64,000 bases of DNA from JBCFBK01 sp038562555 (GTDB lineage Bacteria; Bacteroidota; Bacteroidia; Bacteroidales; Prolixibacteraceae), in contig JBCFBK010000011.1 of NCBI GenBank assembly GCA_038562555.1, positions 50,625 through 114,624 of the forward strand, given 5' to 3'. The position numbers and the translations under genes were made by a program. Below, in pieces: positions 17,256-25,055 of the stretch (its first letter is position 1; each line of letters opens with the position of its first letter). Below the pieces are notes generated by a model. That model was not told the DNA's origin, made no database searches, and saw only the letters and a list, made by a program, of their open reading frames with translations.

Positions 17256-17645
17256 TTATCTGAGTTTTATGGCTGAGCCGATCTTATCGAAGCATTCGGG
17301 GCCGACTTGTCCGTTCAGGTAGTCAACGCAGATAACCGCAATCGTTCTGCCCGTCTCAGTCTTAAGGTCGGAAATCCCGGCAAGCTGCTGTCGGTAAATG
17401 TCGTTAGCGCGTTCCAGATCTTCCTCTTTGGTTGCCTTGAACCAGTTGTTTTTAGGTTTCTTAATCCGGGATTTCAGGATGCGTACACAGTCGGTCAAGC
17501 CCTCTTTTACTGCTGCATTTTTGTACATGTTGATTCGCTTAATAGCGAGCAAGGACTCAACTTTTTTGAGCGACTCCCGCATTTCCTTGGCGGTCGGGAA
17601 GGGGTACGTCTTTTCGTGGACTACTTTTAAGGGTTTTTCTGTCAT
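17256..17645 (-). CDS. hypothetical phage protein (minus-strand cassette)
   Basis: A 129-residue lysine-rich, largely helical protein without recognisable motifs. The ATG is preceded by a 19-nt leader identical to that of the gene at 17651-18007, which supports the start. Confidence 0.6.
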   Translation of the reverse strand: MTEKPLKVVHEKTYPFPTAKEMRESLKKVESLLAIKRINMYKNAAVKEGLTDCVRILKSRIKKPKNNWFKATKEEDLERANDIYRQQLAGISDLKTETGRTIAVICVDYLNGQVGPECFDKIGSAIKLR

Positions 17646-17664
17646 GGTGATTATTTGGTTTTAG
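17643..17664 (-). repeat. 22-nt start leader repeat, copy 1
   Basis: The minus-strand sequence CTAAAACCAAATAATCACC directly followed by ATG is identical to that at 18005-18026. It probably carries the translation-initiation signal. Shorter relatives (AACCAAATAACTAACC) precede the gene starting at 18363. Confidence 0.8.
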
Positions 17665-18007
17665 ATATTACGTTAATGAGATATTGCGTTACGATAGTCG
17701 CGCTATATGTGCCTGAACCTCTTTGTTTAGCGAGCGCTGATATAAGTCTTTGCTTATCGTCATCTGTTGTTAGAGACAATACCATCTTGACCAACTGAGC
17801 ATCGGTAAAAATATTGCGGATAGGGTTTAGGTACCGACGCGGAATGCCCCAAGATCCGCTATTGCCTATTTTGTCCAGTATATTGCGGATCTGCTCAGCT
17901 TCCAGCAAAGCGTTATGCTTTTCGGCCTCTGCCGTCACGGCTTTGATCTGCGCAAGATAGGTATTAACTACGTTAAGAGCTTTTAGGTATTCTTCGTGCG
18001 TAATCAT
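17651..18007 (-). CDS. hypothetical phage protein (minus-strand cassette)
   Basis: A 118-residue helical protein. The N-terminus looks like a coiled coil (LAQIKAVTAEAEKHNALLEAEQIRNIL). No recognised family. The stop lies 5 nt before the next gene's ATG, inside the shared leader repeat. Confidence 0.6.
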   Translation of the reverse strand: MITHEEYLKALNVVNTYLAQIKAVTAEAEKHNALLEAEQIRNILDKIGNSGSWGIPRRYLNPIRNIFTDAQLVKMVLSLTTDDDKQRLISALAKQRGSGTYSATIVTQYLINVISKTK

Positions 18008-18026
18008 GGTGATTATTTGGTTTTAG
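18005..18026 (-). repeat. 22-nt start leader repeat, copy 2
   Basis: Exact second copy of the leader-plus-ATG seen at 17643-17664. It sits between the stop of the gene at 18028 and the start of the gene ending at 18007. Confidence 0.8.
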
Positions 18027-18027
18027 T

Positions 18028-18363
18028 TTACTCTGTGGCTTTTTTGAGCGCTTGTTCTGCTTGTCTAACTAATCGGACAAGCGCTATAATTTCTTCTCTG
18101 CGCTCTTCTTTTAGATGATCTACTTCAGCAGGGAGAATAAGGTCTTTAAGGCGGATTATTTCTTTGCACACATTAAACATATTTGGTGCAGAGGATATTA
18201 ATCGCGCATTAGCCTTGTTTTCTTCTAAATGCCGCAATGGATCGGCATAACCGTAGTTGCATCTTGTGATATGTTTATAAGTCACTTGTGTGTCCTTGGT
18301 TATAACGGATGTCGTATCGAAGCCATCGACAAACCATTCTCCGGGCGTAAAACTGTTCTCCAT
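18028..18363 (-). CDS. phage protein of the GEW...ANARLISSAP family
   Basis: A 111-residue protein of a family common in phage accessory regions. FTPGEW appears near the start and the signature NKANARLISSAPNMFNVCKE in the middle, followed by a charged helical tail. Function unknown. It is a clear paralogue of the protein encoded at 19228-19530, which shares the same start (FTTGEW) and signature (ANAKLIIAAPKLLNAL). Confidence 0.7.
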   Translation of the reverse strand: MENSFTPGEWFVDGFDTTSVITKDTQVTYKHITRCNYGYADPLRHLEENKANARLISSAPNMFNVCKEIIRLKDLILPAEVDHLKEERREEIIALVRLVRQAEQALKKATE

Positions 18364-18372
18364 AATGGTTAG

Positions 18373-18678
18373 TTATTTGGTTAAAAAATAATCGTATTCA
18401 GCTTTTGTGATCTCGTTATAGAACCCCTCCGGGAAGCATAGTTTGTAGCACGGTACCGGCTCGTCGCACTTACGTTCGTACTCCTCCTGCTCTTTGTAGC
18501 TACTCATGCGATTATACTTTATACGGTTAAACTGCACCCGGCTCTTTGTGCCGATAGCTACAGTGCAGCCTTGGCTGTGTTTCAGGTCGATCCAGTCCCG
18601 GCGGGACATAACGCCATCACGGTATCGGAAAACCTTATTCAGGGTGTGCTCCGCTTTGTGTTCCTGTATTGTTTTCAT
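18373..18678 (-). CDS. hypothetical phage protein (minus-strand cassette)
   Basis: A 101-residue protein, basic and tyrosine-rich. Its ATG overlaps the stop of the upstream gene by 4 nt, so the two are coupled. No family recognised. Confidence 0.6.
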   Translation of the reverse strand: MKTIQEHKAEHTLNKVFRYRDGVMSRRDWIDLKHSQGCTVAIGTKSRVQFNRIKYNRMSSYKEQEEYERKCDEPVPCYKLCFPEGFYNEITKAEYDYFLTK

Positions 18679-18956
18679 AGAACCCTTTGGCTTGTAATTA
18701 CTTCAAAAGCATGAAACACCAGATAACCCTCCGACATTTGAAAGGTGCCGATAAAACGATGTTCACGGCTCGCATCGATGGTGTGCCCGGTGCCGTAGAC
18801 TTCAAAGGTCCGTTTTTCCATAGGCTGGGCAGGATCTACTTTTGCCCACAGGCAGGCTTTACCGTGCTGCGCCTGCACGGATAAGATTTCCGCGCCCTTC
18901 GGCATTTCTATTTCGCAGTTTAGCGGTTCCAACGCATATTTCCAGATTGTTTTCAT
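18675..18956 (-). CDS. DUF7352-like phage protein
   Basis: A 93-residue protein matching a widespread small phage family. It begins MKTIWKY, then EMPKGAEILSVQAQHGKACLWAKVDP, GTGH and FIGTFQ..EGYLVFHAFE. The family is predicted to be all-beta; its role is unknown. Recognition is by pattern memory and would need an HMM search to confirm. Confidence 0.7.
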   Translation of the reverse strand: MKTIWKYALEPLNCEIEMPKGAEILSVQAQHGKACLWAKVDPAQPMEKRTFEVYGTGHTIDASREHRFIGTFQMSEGYLVFHAFEVITSQRVL

Positions 18957-18973
18957 AATGATTAGTTATTTAT

Positions 18974-18985
18974 GCCCTGAAGGGC
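18974..18985 (-). repeat. short intercistronic hairpin GCCCT/AGGGC
   Basis: GCCCTGAAGGGC, a small stem-loop between the genes at 18956 and 18989. It is a shorter relative of the 20-nt GCCCGG/CCGGGC hairpins further upstream in the cassette and likewise abuts TTAAT sequence after a stop codon. Confidence 0.6.
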
Positions 18986-18988
18986 CGA

Positions 18989-19189
18989 TTAAACCTTAAT
19001 TGTTTCTTTTATACCTAACAAGGCTCTGTATTCTTCAAACCTATGCTCCCTGATCGGCCTTACATAAGGATGTGTTCTAAAGTACAGCAGCAAACAGGGA
19101 GATATACCGTTGTACCTGTTAACAAACTCGAATTTAATCAGCTCACCAGCATTAATGCGCTGCCGGATACGGTTGTGGTAGGGATACAT
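18989..19189 (-). CDS. hypothetical phage protein (minus-strand cassette)
   Basis: A 66-residue basic protein with an ATG at 19189. No recognised family. It sits between two intercistronic hairpins, so it is probably one cistron of the cassette transcript. Confidence 0.55.
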   Translation of the reverse strand: MYPYHNRIRQRINAGELIKFEFVNRYNGISPCLLLYFRTHPYVRPIREHRFEEYRALLGIKETIKV

Positions 19190-19202
19190 TAGTTGGAGGT
19201 TT

Positions 19203-19235
19203 ATGCCCGGACTGGTTACCGGGCTGGTTAATTAA
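19203..19235 (-). repeat. intercistronic hairpin repeat, copy A
   Basis: GCCCGG and CCGGGC arms (19205-19224) enclose an 8-nt loop; flanking ATG and TGGTTAATTAA are also conserved. On the minus strand it follows the stop codon of the 19228 gene; the stop is part of the repeat. No U-tract follows, so it is not a standard terminator. Confidence 0.85.
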
Positions 19236-19530
19236 TAGCTTTGCGTATTGCTTTTCTGGCTTTATCCAATGCTCTCTTGTCAGACTCATCGCCGTATTCG
19301 TCAAGATCATTAAATTGCTCAACCATTTGTATAAGTGCGTTTAGTAGTTTTGGGGCGGCGATAATGAGTTTAGCGTTAGCACTTTCTTCTTCTTTCAATT
19401 TCACGGACGGTGTGATACCGTCCGTAAGGCATAAGGAGGCTATAATTTTGTTGCCACAACGCACGTAAGGAACAAGCCCGGTGTTGAGATCGTCGTGTGT
19501 CCATTCTCCTGTTGTAAACTTTGTTTTCAT
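19228..19530 (-). CDS. phage protein of the GEW...ANAKLIIAAP family
   Basis: A 100-residue paralogue of the 18028-18363 product: FTTGEW at the start and SANAKLIIAAPKLLNAL in the second half, then a charged helix. Two copies in one cassette suggest duplication or repeated acquisition. Function unknown. Confidence 0.7.
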   Translation of the reverse strand: MKTKFTTGEWTHDDLNTGLVPYVRCGNKIIASLCLTDGITPSVKLKEEESANAKLIIAAPKLLNALIQMVEQFNDLDEYGDESDKRALDKARKAIRKAIN

Positions 19531-19543
19531 TGATCTAAAGGTT

Positions 19544-19576
19544 ATGCCCGGACTGGTTACCGGGCTGGTTAATTAA
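19544..19576 (-). repeat. intercistronic hairpin repeat, copy B
   Basis: Identical 20-nt stem-loop (19546-19565, arms GCCCGG/CCGGGC) with the same TGGTTAATTAA flank as copy A. It lies between the genes at 19585 and 19530. Confidence 0.85.
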
Positions 19577-19584
19577 ATATATGC

Positions 19585-19902
19585 CTAATTGGTTGCTTCG
19601 TCGTAAATTATTCTTGCGCTAGCTGGTAACTCATCTGTAAAACACCTAAAACTGTGAAAATAAGACATTTCTTTCTTACCACCCCTGCCAAAGTAGTTGC
19701 AGTAGCTATAAATTGGCATTGTTTCGTTTTCAGAAAGCTTTATGACTTTATGCCATACATCCCCATACTCATTTGACAATTGACACCATTGAGGATTTTC
19801 CGGCATGTTGTTTAATAGCTTTTCTGTTCTCCTCATGTTGCAGCCTTCTAAAAAAGTAGCTTGTGCATATTGCAATTCCGTGAAATATGTTTTTGTTTTC
19901 AT
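19585..19902 (-). CDS. hypothetical phage protein (minus-strand cassette)
   Basis: A 105-residue protein with several aromatic residues and two cysteines. No recognised domain. ATG 19902 is preceded by hairpin copy C. The sequence is more AT-rich than neighbouring structural genes. Confidence 0.6.
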   Translation of the reverse strand: MKTKTYFTELQYAQATFLEGCNMRRTEKLLNNMPENPQWCQLSNEYGDVWHKVIKLSENETMPIYSYCNYFGRGGKKEMSYFHSFRCFTDELPASARIIYDEATN

Positions 19903-19917
19903 TTCTTAATTTTTTTT

Positions 19918-19948
19918 GCCCGGACTGGTTACCGGGCTGGTTTATTAA
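19918..19948 (-). repeat. intercistronic hairpin repeat, copy C
   Basis: Third exact copy of the 20-nt stem-loop (19918-19937). It is followed on + by TGGTTTATTAAT, one base different from copies A and B, and includes the stop codon of the gene at 19945. Confidence 0.85.
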
Positions 19949-20178
19949 TGTTCAATCGCTTCTGTAATACTACAAATGGTCTCTTCTAAGCTATAAAAGG
20001 CAGTATCAAGAGTATCGATAATCTCGTTCATCGTTTGCCCCCTTTCTCCATCCTGTAAAGATTCAGGCAGATTATCATATGCCTCTTGTTCTTCGTCTTT
20101 TAGACTTTCAAGATCAGCGTTAAGATCAGCCAATTTGTCGGCTATTTCTCGCAGTTGTTTTCGTCTTTGCTTGTTCAT
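19945..20178 (-). CDS. small coiled-coil phage protein
   Basis: A 77-residue acidic, almost wholly helical protein (KLADLNADLESLKDEEQEAYDNLPESLQ) with the heptad pattern of a coiled coil. Such NLPES(L/M)Q-type proteins are frequent in phage accessory regions; function unknown. Confidence 0.65.
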   Translation of the reverse strand: MNKQRRKQLREIADKLADLNADLESLKDEEQEAYDNLPESLQDGERGQTMNEIIDTLDTAFYSLEETICSITEAIEH

Positions 20179-20194
20179 ATCCTCTATTTTTTAA

Positions 20195-20206
20195 GGCCCG
20201 AAGGCC
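20195..20206 (-). repeat. short intercistronic hairpin GGCC/GGCC
   Basis: GGCCCGAAGGCC followed by GGTTAATTAA: a reduced relative of hairpins A-C, located between the genes at 20213 and 20178. Confidence 0.6.
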
Positions 20207-20212
20207 GGTTAA

Positions 20213-20362
20213 TTAAAAATTGGATTTCAGGTTGAGTTGTTTCAAAACCTCTTTAAGCTCTGAATCAGTGTATTTTTCTGCTACTTCTCTGCTGATGCAA
20301 TTGTGGTTCATTGCTAACTGGATAGCTTTTTCGCGTGAAACTCTGTAGATTTTAGTTTTCAT
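20213..20362 (-). CDS. first small gene of the minus-strand cassette
   Basis: A 49-residue ORF with ATG at 20362 and TAA at 20213-20215, starting MKTKIYRVSREKA. It contains AIQLAMNHNCISREVAEKY and is probably helical. It is the promoter-proximal gene of the cassette, 18 nt after the predicted -7 box, and is followed by hairpin GGCC/GGCC. No recognised family. Confidence 0.6.
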   Translation of the reverse strand: MKTKIYRVSREKAIQLAMNHNCISREVAEKYTDSELKEVLKQLNLKSNF

Positions 20363-20379
20363 AGGTTTTAAATTTTCTA

Positions 20380-20412
20380 CAAAAATAAGTGAATTATAAG
20401 ATATAAAACAAA
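20380..20412 (-). promoter_or_regulatory. Bacteroidetes-type promoter of the minus-strand cassette
   Basis: On the minus strand, TTTG at 20412-20409, a 21-nt spacer, then TATTTTTG at 20387-20380: a full match to the Bacteroidetes consensus. It would drive the twelve-gene cassette independently of the late genes. It is divergent from the capsid-module regulatory element, with 25 bp between them. Confidence 0.75.
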
Positions 20413-20437
20413 CTTTTTAGCAAAATTCTTCATTTTT

Positions 20438-20458
20438 AAGTGTTTTTATTATAAACAC
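20438..20458 (+). promoter_or_regulatory. late-gene palindrome, copy 2
   Basis: AAGTGTTT, 7 nt, AAACAC: nearly identical to the elements at 11612 and 36975. A consensus -7 box, TACATTTG (20476-20483), follows after 17 nt, one helical turn more than in the other copies. It is 45 nt upstream of the scaffold-gene ATG. Confidence 0.6.
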
Positions 20459-20503
20459 CGTGCTTTCTAAATTCATACATTTGTTAAAAACCATTTGATA
20501 CGT

Positions 20504-21187
20504 ATGAAACTAAAAATTTTAGAAGCGCTGAAAAACAAGTATAAAACTCTGGGTTTTGGCGACAAAGCATTCGAGGGGGTTGCAAACTACTTAGCAACAA
20601 CCGTGGCCGATGAAGCAAACATCGAAACCGCAATTGCCGGGGTCGAACCTCTCCTTAAATCCTTTCAGGGCGACATTGATAAACGTGTGAATGAAGCTGT
20701 CGAGAAGGCAAAGAAGGAGAAAACACCGGAGGCTGAGAAAAAGCCTGCCGAAGCAAAGAAGGAGGAAACGCCAACTGAACAAGTCCCGGAATGGGCCAAG
20801 GCGCTGATAGAATCAAACAAGAAACTATCCGATGAACTGGCAGGCATTAAGGGAGAGAAGGTTGCCGACACTCGCAAGTCAAAGCTTGACACCGCACTGG
20901 CAAAAGCACCGGAAGTGTATAAGGCCCGCATTCAGAAGAACTTTGGCAGAATGTCCTTTCAGGACGATGCCGAGTACGAGGAATGGCTGACTGAGATCAC
21001 GACCGAAGCAGAAACCTTGGCAACTGAGGCAACTCAGAAGGGGTCTGTGTTCAGTGCTCCAAAAGGTGGCGGCAAAGGCACACCGGACGCGAAGCCTTCA
21101 CCAGAAGTGCAGGCCCGTATCGATGCCCGTCAGGCTCAACCAGTGGCAAGCCCAATCATGGGACTGCCCGTAACACCGACCAAGTAA
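20504..21187 (+). CDS. probable scaffold protein
   Basis: A 227-residue highly charged, helical protein with a long Lys/Glu/Ala-rich middle (residues about 75-100) and a proline- and glycine-rich tail. It lies two genes upstream of the major capsid protein, where scaffolds usually sit. ATG 20504 is preferred to TTG 20495. It is the first gene after copy 2 of the late palindrome. The assignment rests on composition and position. Confidence 0.65.
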   Translation: MKLKILEALKNKYKTLGFGDKAFEGVANYLATTVADEANIETAIAGVEPLLKSFQGDIDKRVNEAVEKAKKEKTPEAEKKPAEAKKEETPTEQVPEWAKALIESNKKLSDELAGIKGEKVADTRKSKLDTALAKAPEVYKARIQKNFGRMSFQDDAEYEEWLTEITTEAETLATEATQKGSVFSAPKGGGKGTPDAKPSPEVQARIDARQAQPVASPIMGLPVTPTK

Positions 21188-21206
21188 TAATTTAATTGAT
21201 CAAAAC

Positions 21207-21965
21207 ATGGATGTAAATTTCGCTTATACCGATGCCGCTCCCGTGCTTCCTGTCGTGTTCGAACAGGTCTGGGGCGAAAAGCCGGGTGGTGGACTGGTCG
21301 CTAATCCGACCTACGACATCAAACCGAGTACGGCTGTCGGACTTGACGCAGGAGCGTTGAAGCCTATCAAGGCTTATCGCCTGGTTAAAGCCGTTGCCGC
21401 TGATGACACAACGATCGAGATCGCGAAAGGATCCGGCGTTGCTGTGGGTGACAAGATCGCTCACGGGACCCTTGCCGTCGCTTGTACGGCTGCTGACACT
21501 ACCACAAACGCAGACAAGGACGTTGTCACTGTCACGTTGGGCGTGGTTATCGCAAACAAGACCGTGCTGTATCAGGCCGCTGCCGCTTCTGTGGCTGCTG
21601 TTGCTGAGGTCAAAGCCGGTTACTATGACGCCGAAGCCGAAGATGACGGCGCCCTGCTGGTTGTTGCCGCTGACGCTGGCGCGGGTGAGGTCCTGCTGAC
21701 CACTGTGCAGGCGTCCTATCAGGGAATTAAGATCATCGCTGCTGATGACTATGTCACCCTTGTAGCCGAGGGCGTTGCTGGCGTTGCCGGTGTCCCTGCT
21801 ACTCCGATCTATACGCCGCTCTACCTGACTGGTGCAAATGTGATTGTTTACGCCGGGAAAGGCGATCAGGCTGTGAAGCTGGTCAACGGTGCAAACGTGC
21901 GAAAAGAAACGGTCGAAGCTGCCCCTGAGGTGCTGGCCCTGATGTCTAACATTAATCCTGTATAA
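21207..21965 (+). CDS. probable head decoration/fibre protein
   Basis: A 252-residue alanine- and valine-rich, beta-type protein between the scaffold and the major capsid genes, a position typical of head decoration proteins. The composition (many A, V, D, T) and low charge fit a surface structural protein. It is 2 nt from the capsid gene. No specific family recognised. Confidence 0.6.
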   Translation: MDVNFAYTDAAPVLPVVFEQVWGEKPGGGLVANPTYDIKPSTAVGLDAGALKPIKAYRLVKAVAADDTTIEIAKGSGVAVGDKIAHGTLAVACTAADTTTNADKDVVTVTLGVVIANKTVLYQAAAASVAAVAEVKAGYYDAEAEDDGALLVVAADAGAGEVLLTTVQASYQGIKIIAADDYVTLVAEGVAGVAGVPATPIYTPLYLTGANVIVYAGKGDQAVKLVNGANVRKETVEAAPEVLALMSNINPV

Positions 21966-21967
21966 TC

Positions 21968-23080
21968 ATGGCAGACATGAATAAACCCTTATTTGACCTC
22001 GATCAGCCGGGAATGCAGGCTGAGGTCAATTCCTACAAGCCCGGAACGGGCCTTGCATGGGCGCAACTCTTCCCCCTGAAATATACCCCCAAGTTCGATC
22101 TTAAGGGCATTGAAGGAGACGAAGGTATCCCTGTATCCGCTGACCGTGTTGCCTTCAACACCAAAGCGCCTCTGAAAACCCGTAAGACGGTTGGTAGCTG
22201 GTCCGGTAAACTCGGTAAGATCTCTATCTCGCGGGATAAAGACGAACTGCAGATCAATGAGTACAATGATCTTAAAATCATCTCTGCCGCCAACACGGAA
22301 GATAAGGCAACTGCGCAGTACCTGGTGGACCTGGTGTACAATGACATCGAAGCTTGCAAGAACGGTATGGACTATCGCGTTGAGATCGATGCCCTGCGTA
22401 TTGGTTCCGCCGGTAAAGCCGTATACTCTGCCGCTATTGACGGGGAGATGGCAACTGCTGACGAGATTAACTTCAACATCCCGTCTGATAACTTTGTGGG
22501 TGTCACGACTGCGTGGGCCACGGCTGCAACTGCTGACGGTATTGCCGATATTGCGAAACAGCAAAAAGCGATCCAGAAGAAAGGTTTGAAAAAACCGATG
22601 TACGCCATTATGGCTGATTCGGCCTTTGAATTACTGCTTGCACAAGAAAAGACCCTGAAACGTGTTGCAACCGTTGTTGTCAACGCAGTGGGCCTTACAG
22701 CCAGCGAGGTTCTTTCTATTGAGAACGTGAATGCTTACATGCGCCGGAAAGGCTATCCGCAGATTCTTAAACTTGACAGCTATGTCACGATCGAGGACAA
22801 AGACGGAAAGCAGACTACTGTCCAGCCCTGGAACGAAAAAGCCGTTGTGCTGGCTCCGACTCCGCAACTGGGATGGACCTATTACAAACCCGTGCCGATG
22901 GTGCAGAACACCGATGCCGCACAGGTACAGGGACCTTACTACAAGGTGACTGTCTACTCGACTCTCAACCCGATGACTGAGATGACAATGGCTGAAGCTT
23001 ATGTGCAGCCGGGACTTATCAACCGTGCCTCTCTGGTGTACATGAACGTAACGCAAACGACCTGGAACGAAGGTGCCTAA
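21968..23080 (+). CDS. major capsid protein
   Basis: A 370-residue protein resembling the phage major capsid protein E (lambda gpE-like) group. It has an N-terminal region with YTPKFDLKGIEGDEGIPVSADRVAFNTKAP, a long spine helix (ATAQYLVDLVYNDIEACKNGMDYRVE), and a C-terminal GPYYKVTVYSTLNPMTEMTMAEAYVQP domain. Position between the decoration and neck genes supports the call. Confidence 0.8.
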   Translation: MADMNKPLFDLDQPGMQAEVNSYKPGTGLAWAQLFPLKYTPKFDLKGIEGDEGIPVSADRVAFNTKAPLKTRKTVGSWSGKLGKISISRDKDELQINEYNDLKIISAANTEDKATAQYLVDLVYNDIEACKNGMDYRVEIDALRIGSAGKAVYSAAIDGEMATADEINFNIPSDNFVGVTTAWATAATADGIADIAKQQKAIQKKGLKKPMYAIMADSAFELLLAQEKTLKRVATVVVNAVGLTASEVLSIENVNAYMRRKGYPQILKLDSYVTIEDKDGKQTTVQPWNEKAVVLAPTPQLGWTYYKPVPMVQNTDAAQVQGPYYKVTVYSTLNPMTEMTMAEAYVQPGLINRASLVYMNVTQTTWNEGA

Positions 23081-23090
23081 CAATTAAGTG

Positions 23091-23408
23091 ATGGGAACGA
23101 TCCTCGAAGCATTGAAAGGAGTAACCAGCTACCCGGTACCACGACGCGTCTTTAATAAGATCGCCGTGATCCGGGGGCTGGATCTGGAAGCCGGAGCCAC
23201 CGCTGCCGTCCTGTCCTCTGCCGCTTATTCGCTGGCGGAGGCTGATGTGCTGTTGTGGACCTCTGACGCTCCGGACATGACTGAGGCCGGTACGTCTTTC
23301 AAACTATCGGACAAACAACGTGCTGCAATGAAAGCACAGGCAAATGCCGTACTGAGCCCCTCCACTGTGGAGGTGGTGACGTTCGGCTATAAAGGTGAAA
23401 ATCTATGA
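23091..23408 (+). CDS. head-tail connector-region protein (DUF6706-like)
   Basis: A 105-residue protein from ATG 23091 (a GTG lies just upstream at 23088). It has the look of the small head-completion proteins that follow capsid genes, with ILEALKGVTSYPVPRRVFNKIAVIRGL at the start. It overlaps the next gene by 4 nt. The family call is tentative. Confidence 0.6.
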   Translation: MGTILEALKGVTSYPVPRRVFNKIAVIRGLDLEAGATAAVLSSAAYSLAEADVLLWTSDAPDMTEAGTSFKLSDKQRAAMKAQANAVLSPSTVEVVTFGYKGENL

Positions 23409-23731
23409 TCGAGAATGGTACTCTATACTACAAGACCGTGACAGGTGGCGGGATCGATCCGGAGACGGGCGACCCTATCCCTGCAACCTCTACGTGGAGC
23501 AGTGCTGTGCCTTGCTACATCAAGCCCAATTCCACCGGTCGGCTGATGCGGTATGAGGGCGGGCAGTACGTCTCCGCTGCGTATGAAGTACATATCGAGA
23601 AAGATCCTACCCTTGACCTGAGAATCATTAAGATCATTGACGCCACCGGCGCCCTGATCGGAGAGTTTCAGATCGTGCCTCAGAATATCCAGCATCTGGA
23701 CTATGTCGAACGCATTAAAATTGTGATCTGA
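23405..23731 (+). CDS. probable head-closure (stopper) protein
   Basis: A 108-residue beta-rich protein (NGTLYYKTVTGGGIDPETGDPIPATSTWSSAVPCYI), the kind of small beta-barrel adaptor found after the connector protein in siphoviruses. Its stop overlaps the next ATG by one base. Assignment is by gene order. Confidence 0.6.
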   Translation: MIENGTLYYKTVTGGGIDPETGDPIPATSTWSSAVPCYIKPNSTGRLMRYEGGQYVSAAYEVHIEKDPTLDLRIIKIIDATGALIGEFQIVPQNIQHLDYVERIKIVI

Positions 23732-24180
23732 TGCCAGCAAGACAGTTAACGCCAATGGATTACGTGACCGACTACCTGCAAACGCAGATCGAGAACCGGC
23801 AGAAAGTTGTCGTGAACAACTTCATCTATGTAGGCGAGACCTGCATCCGGGAAGCGCGTCTGAACGGGACTTATCAGGACCGGACGGGCAACCTTAGAAG
23901 CTCTATTGGTTATGTTGTTTTGCGCGATGGTGTTTCGATCAATCAGAGTGGCTTTGAACAGGTCCTTGCAGGCACGGACGGCAGCAAGTCCGGGAAAGAG
24001 TTCATACAGGCCCTGATCGCCAAACACCGTAAGGGCATTGTCCTGATCGTGGTGGCAGGGATGGAGTACGCAGCGTATGTAGAGGCTTTGAACTACGACG
24101 TGCTTACTTCCGCTGAACTGCTTGCCGAGCGTATGGTGCCGCAATTAATGGTCAAACTTGGATTTAAAGTAGCAGCATGA
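23731..24180 (+). CDS. HK97 gp10-like neck/tail-completion protein
   Basis: A 149-residue protein with the family hallmark DRTGNLRSSIGY and a later AGMEYAAYVE, as in HK97-gp10-type proteins that join head and tail. It overlaps the next gene by 4 nt, consistent with co-translation of the neck genes. Confidence 0.75.
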   Translation: MPARQLTPMDYVTDYLQTQIENRQKVVVNNFIYVGETCIREARLNGTYQDRTGNLRSSIGYVVLRDGVSINQSGFEQVLAGTDGSKSGKEFIQALIAKHRKGIVLIVVAGMEYAAYVEALNYDVLTSAELLAERMVPQLMVKLGFKVAA

Positions 24181-24584
24181 AAAAGACAGGCAGTGAAATA
24201 GAAGCAGACGTGTTCGCAATCCTTCGGGCCAGTGCGTTGAAAACAACGATCGCCGGTCTTATCTACAAAGAGGACATGCGACCGATCAACGCTACGACCG
24301 AGGACGCTGTCGTGTCTTTCATGACGGGCCTTGACGGGCAGATCCAGGTGGGCGTGGTTACGATCAATGTGTTTGTGCCAATGATCGATATCGGAGACGG
24401 CACACGGGCTAAGAACACTACGCGCTGCAAACAAATTGAGATGCTGATGCAGGCCATTGTGTCCGGGTTAAAGCCGGACGAGTACCGCTTCACCCTTGAT
24501 ACAATTATCAAAACTTTCAAGGTAGAAGGAGCAAACCAACACTTTGTAAATACAAAACTTAAGTTCGAAAGAACCTCATTTTAA
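24177..24584 (+). CDS. probable tail terminator protein
   Basis: A 135-residue protein located directly before the tail-tube gene, where the tail terminator normally lies. The N-terminal helix then beta strands (QIQVGVVTINVFVPMID) suit that fold. No motif proves it; assigned by synteny. Confidence 0.55.
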   Translation: MKKTGSEIEADVFAILRASALKTTIAGLIYKEDMRPINATTEDAVVSFMTGLDGQIQVGVVTINVFVPMIDIGDGTRAKNTTRCKQIEMLMQAIVSGLKPDEYRFTLDTIIKTFKVEGANQHFVNTKLKFERTSF

Positions 24585-24595
24585 AACTGAAAATT

Positions 24596-25048
24596 ATGGC
24601 AAAATTATCGTGGGGAAAACCCATTGTCGAAATCGCCCCCAGCACCGCAGGTGCAGCCGGGACGGTATTCACAGCCTTGCCGGAGATCGTTGAAAATACG
24701 GCCTTGCTCACCACCACAAAAGGTGAGAAGATCGAGGCAAAAGAAGAAGGCGGCGCTGTTGTTGATTCGAAGTACAAATCGAACAGTTACATGTTCGAAT
24801 GTGAAGTGTATGTGAAAAAAGGTGACGAAAAACCTATCGCGGATACTGACGGAATCATCGAAGGTGATTACACTGTGCGCCTGACCCCGGAGGATGATAC
24901 ACAGGCCGGGTTCATTATCGATGTGGCCCGCGTTTCTGTGGAAGAAACCTGGTCGTCCGCAATCGGCAAAAAGTGGAAGTACACTTTTGATGCACTGAAA
25001 CCTGCAACCGGAGCAATCCTGAAAGATTATACCAAACCGGCAGGTTAA
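24596..25048 (+). CDS. major tail tube protein
   Basis: A 150-residue beta-rich protein (SNSYMFECEVYVKKGDEKPIADTDGIIEGDYTVRL) of the size and position of a siphovirus tail tube protein: after the tail terminator and before the tail chaperones. It is followed immediately by a strong terminator, which fits a highly expressed structural gene. Confidence 0.7.
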   Translation: MAKLSWGKPIVEIAPSTAGAAGTVFTALPEIVENTALLTTTKGEKIEAKEEGGAVVDSKYKSNSYMFECEVYVKKGDEKPIADTDGIIEGDYTVRLTPEDDTQAGFIIDVARVSVEETWSSAIGKKWKYTFDALKPATGAILKDYTKPAG

Positions 25049-25055
25049 ATACGAT

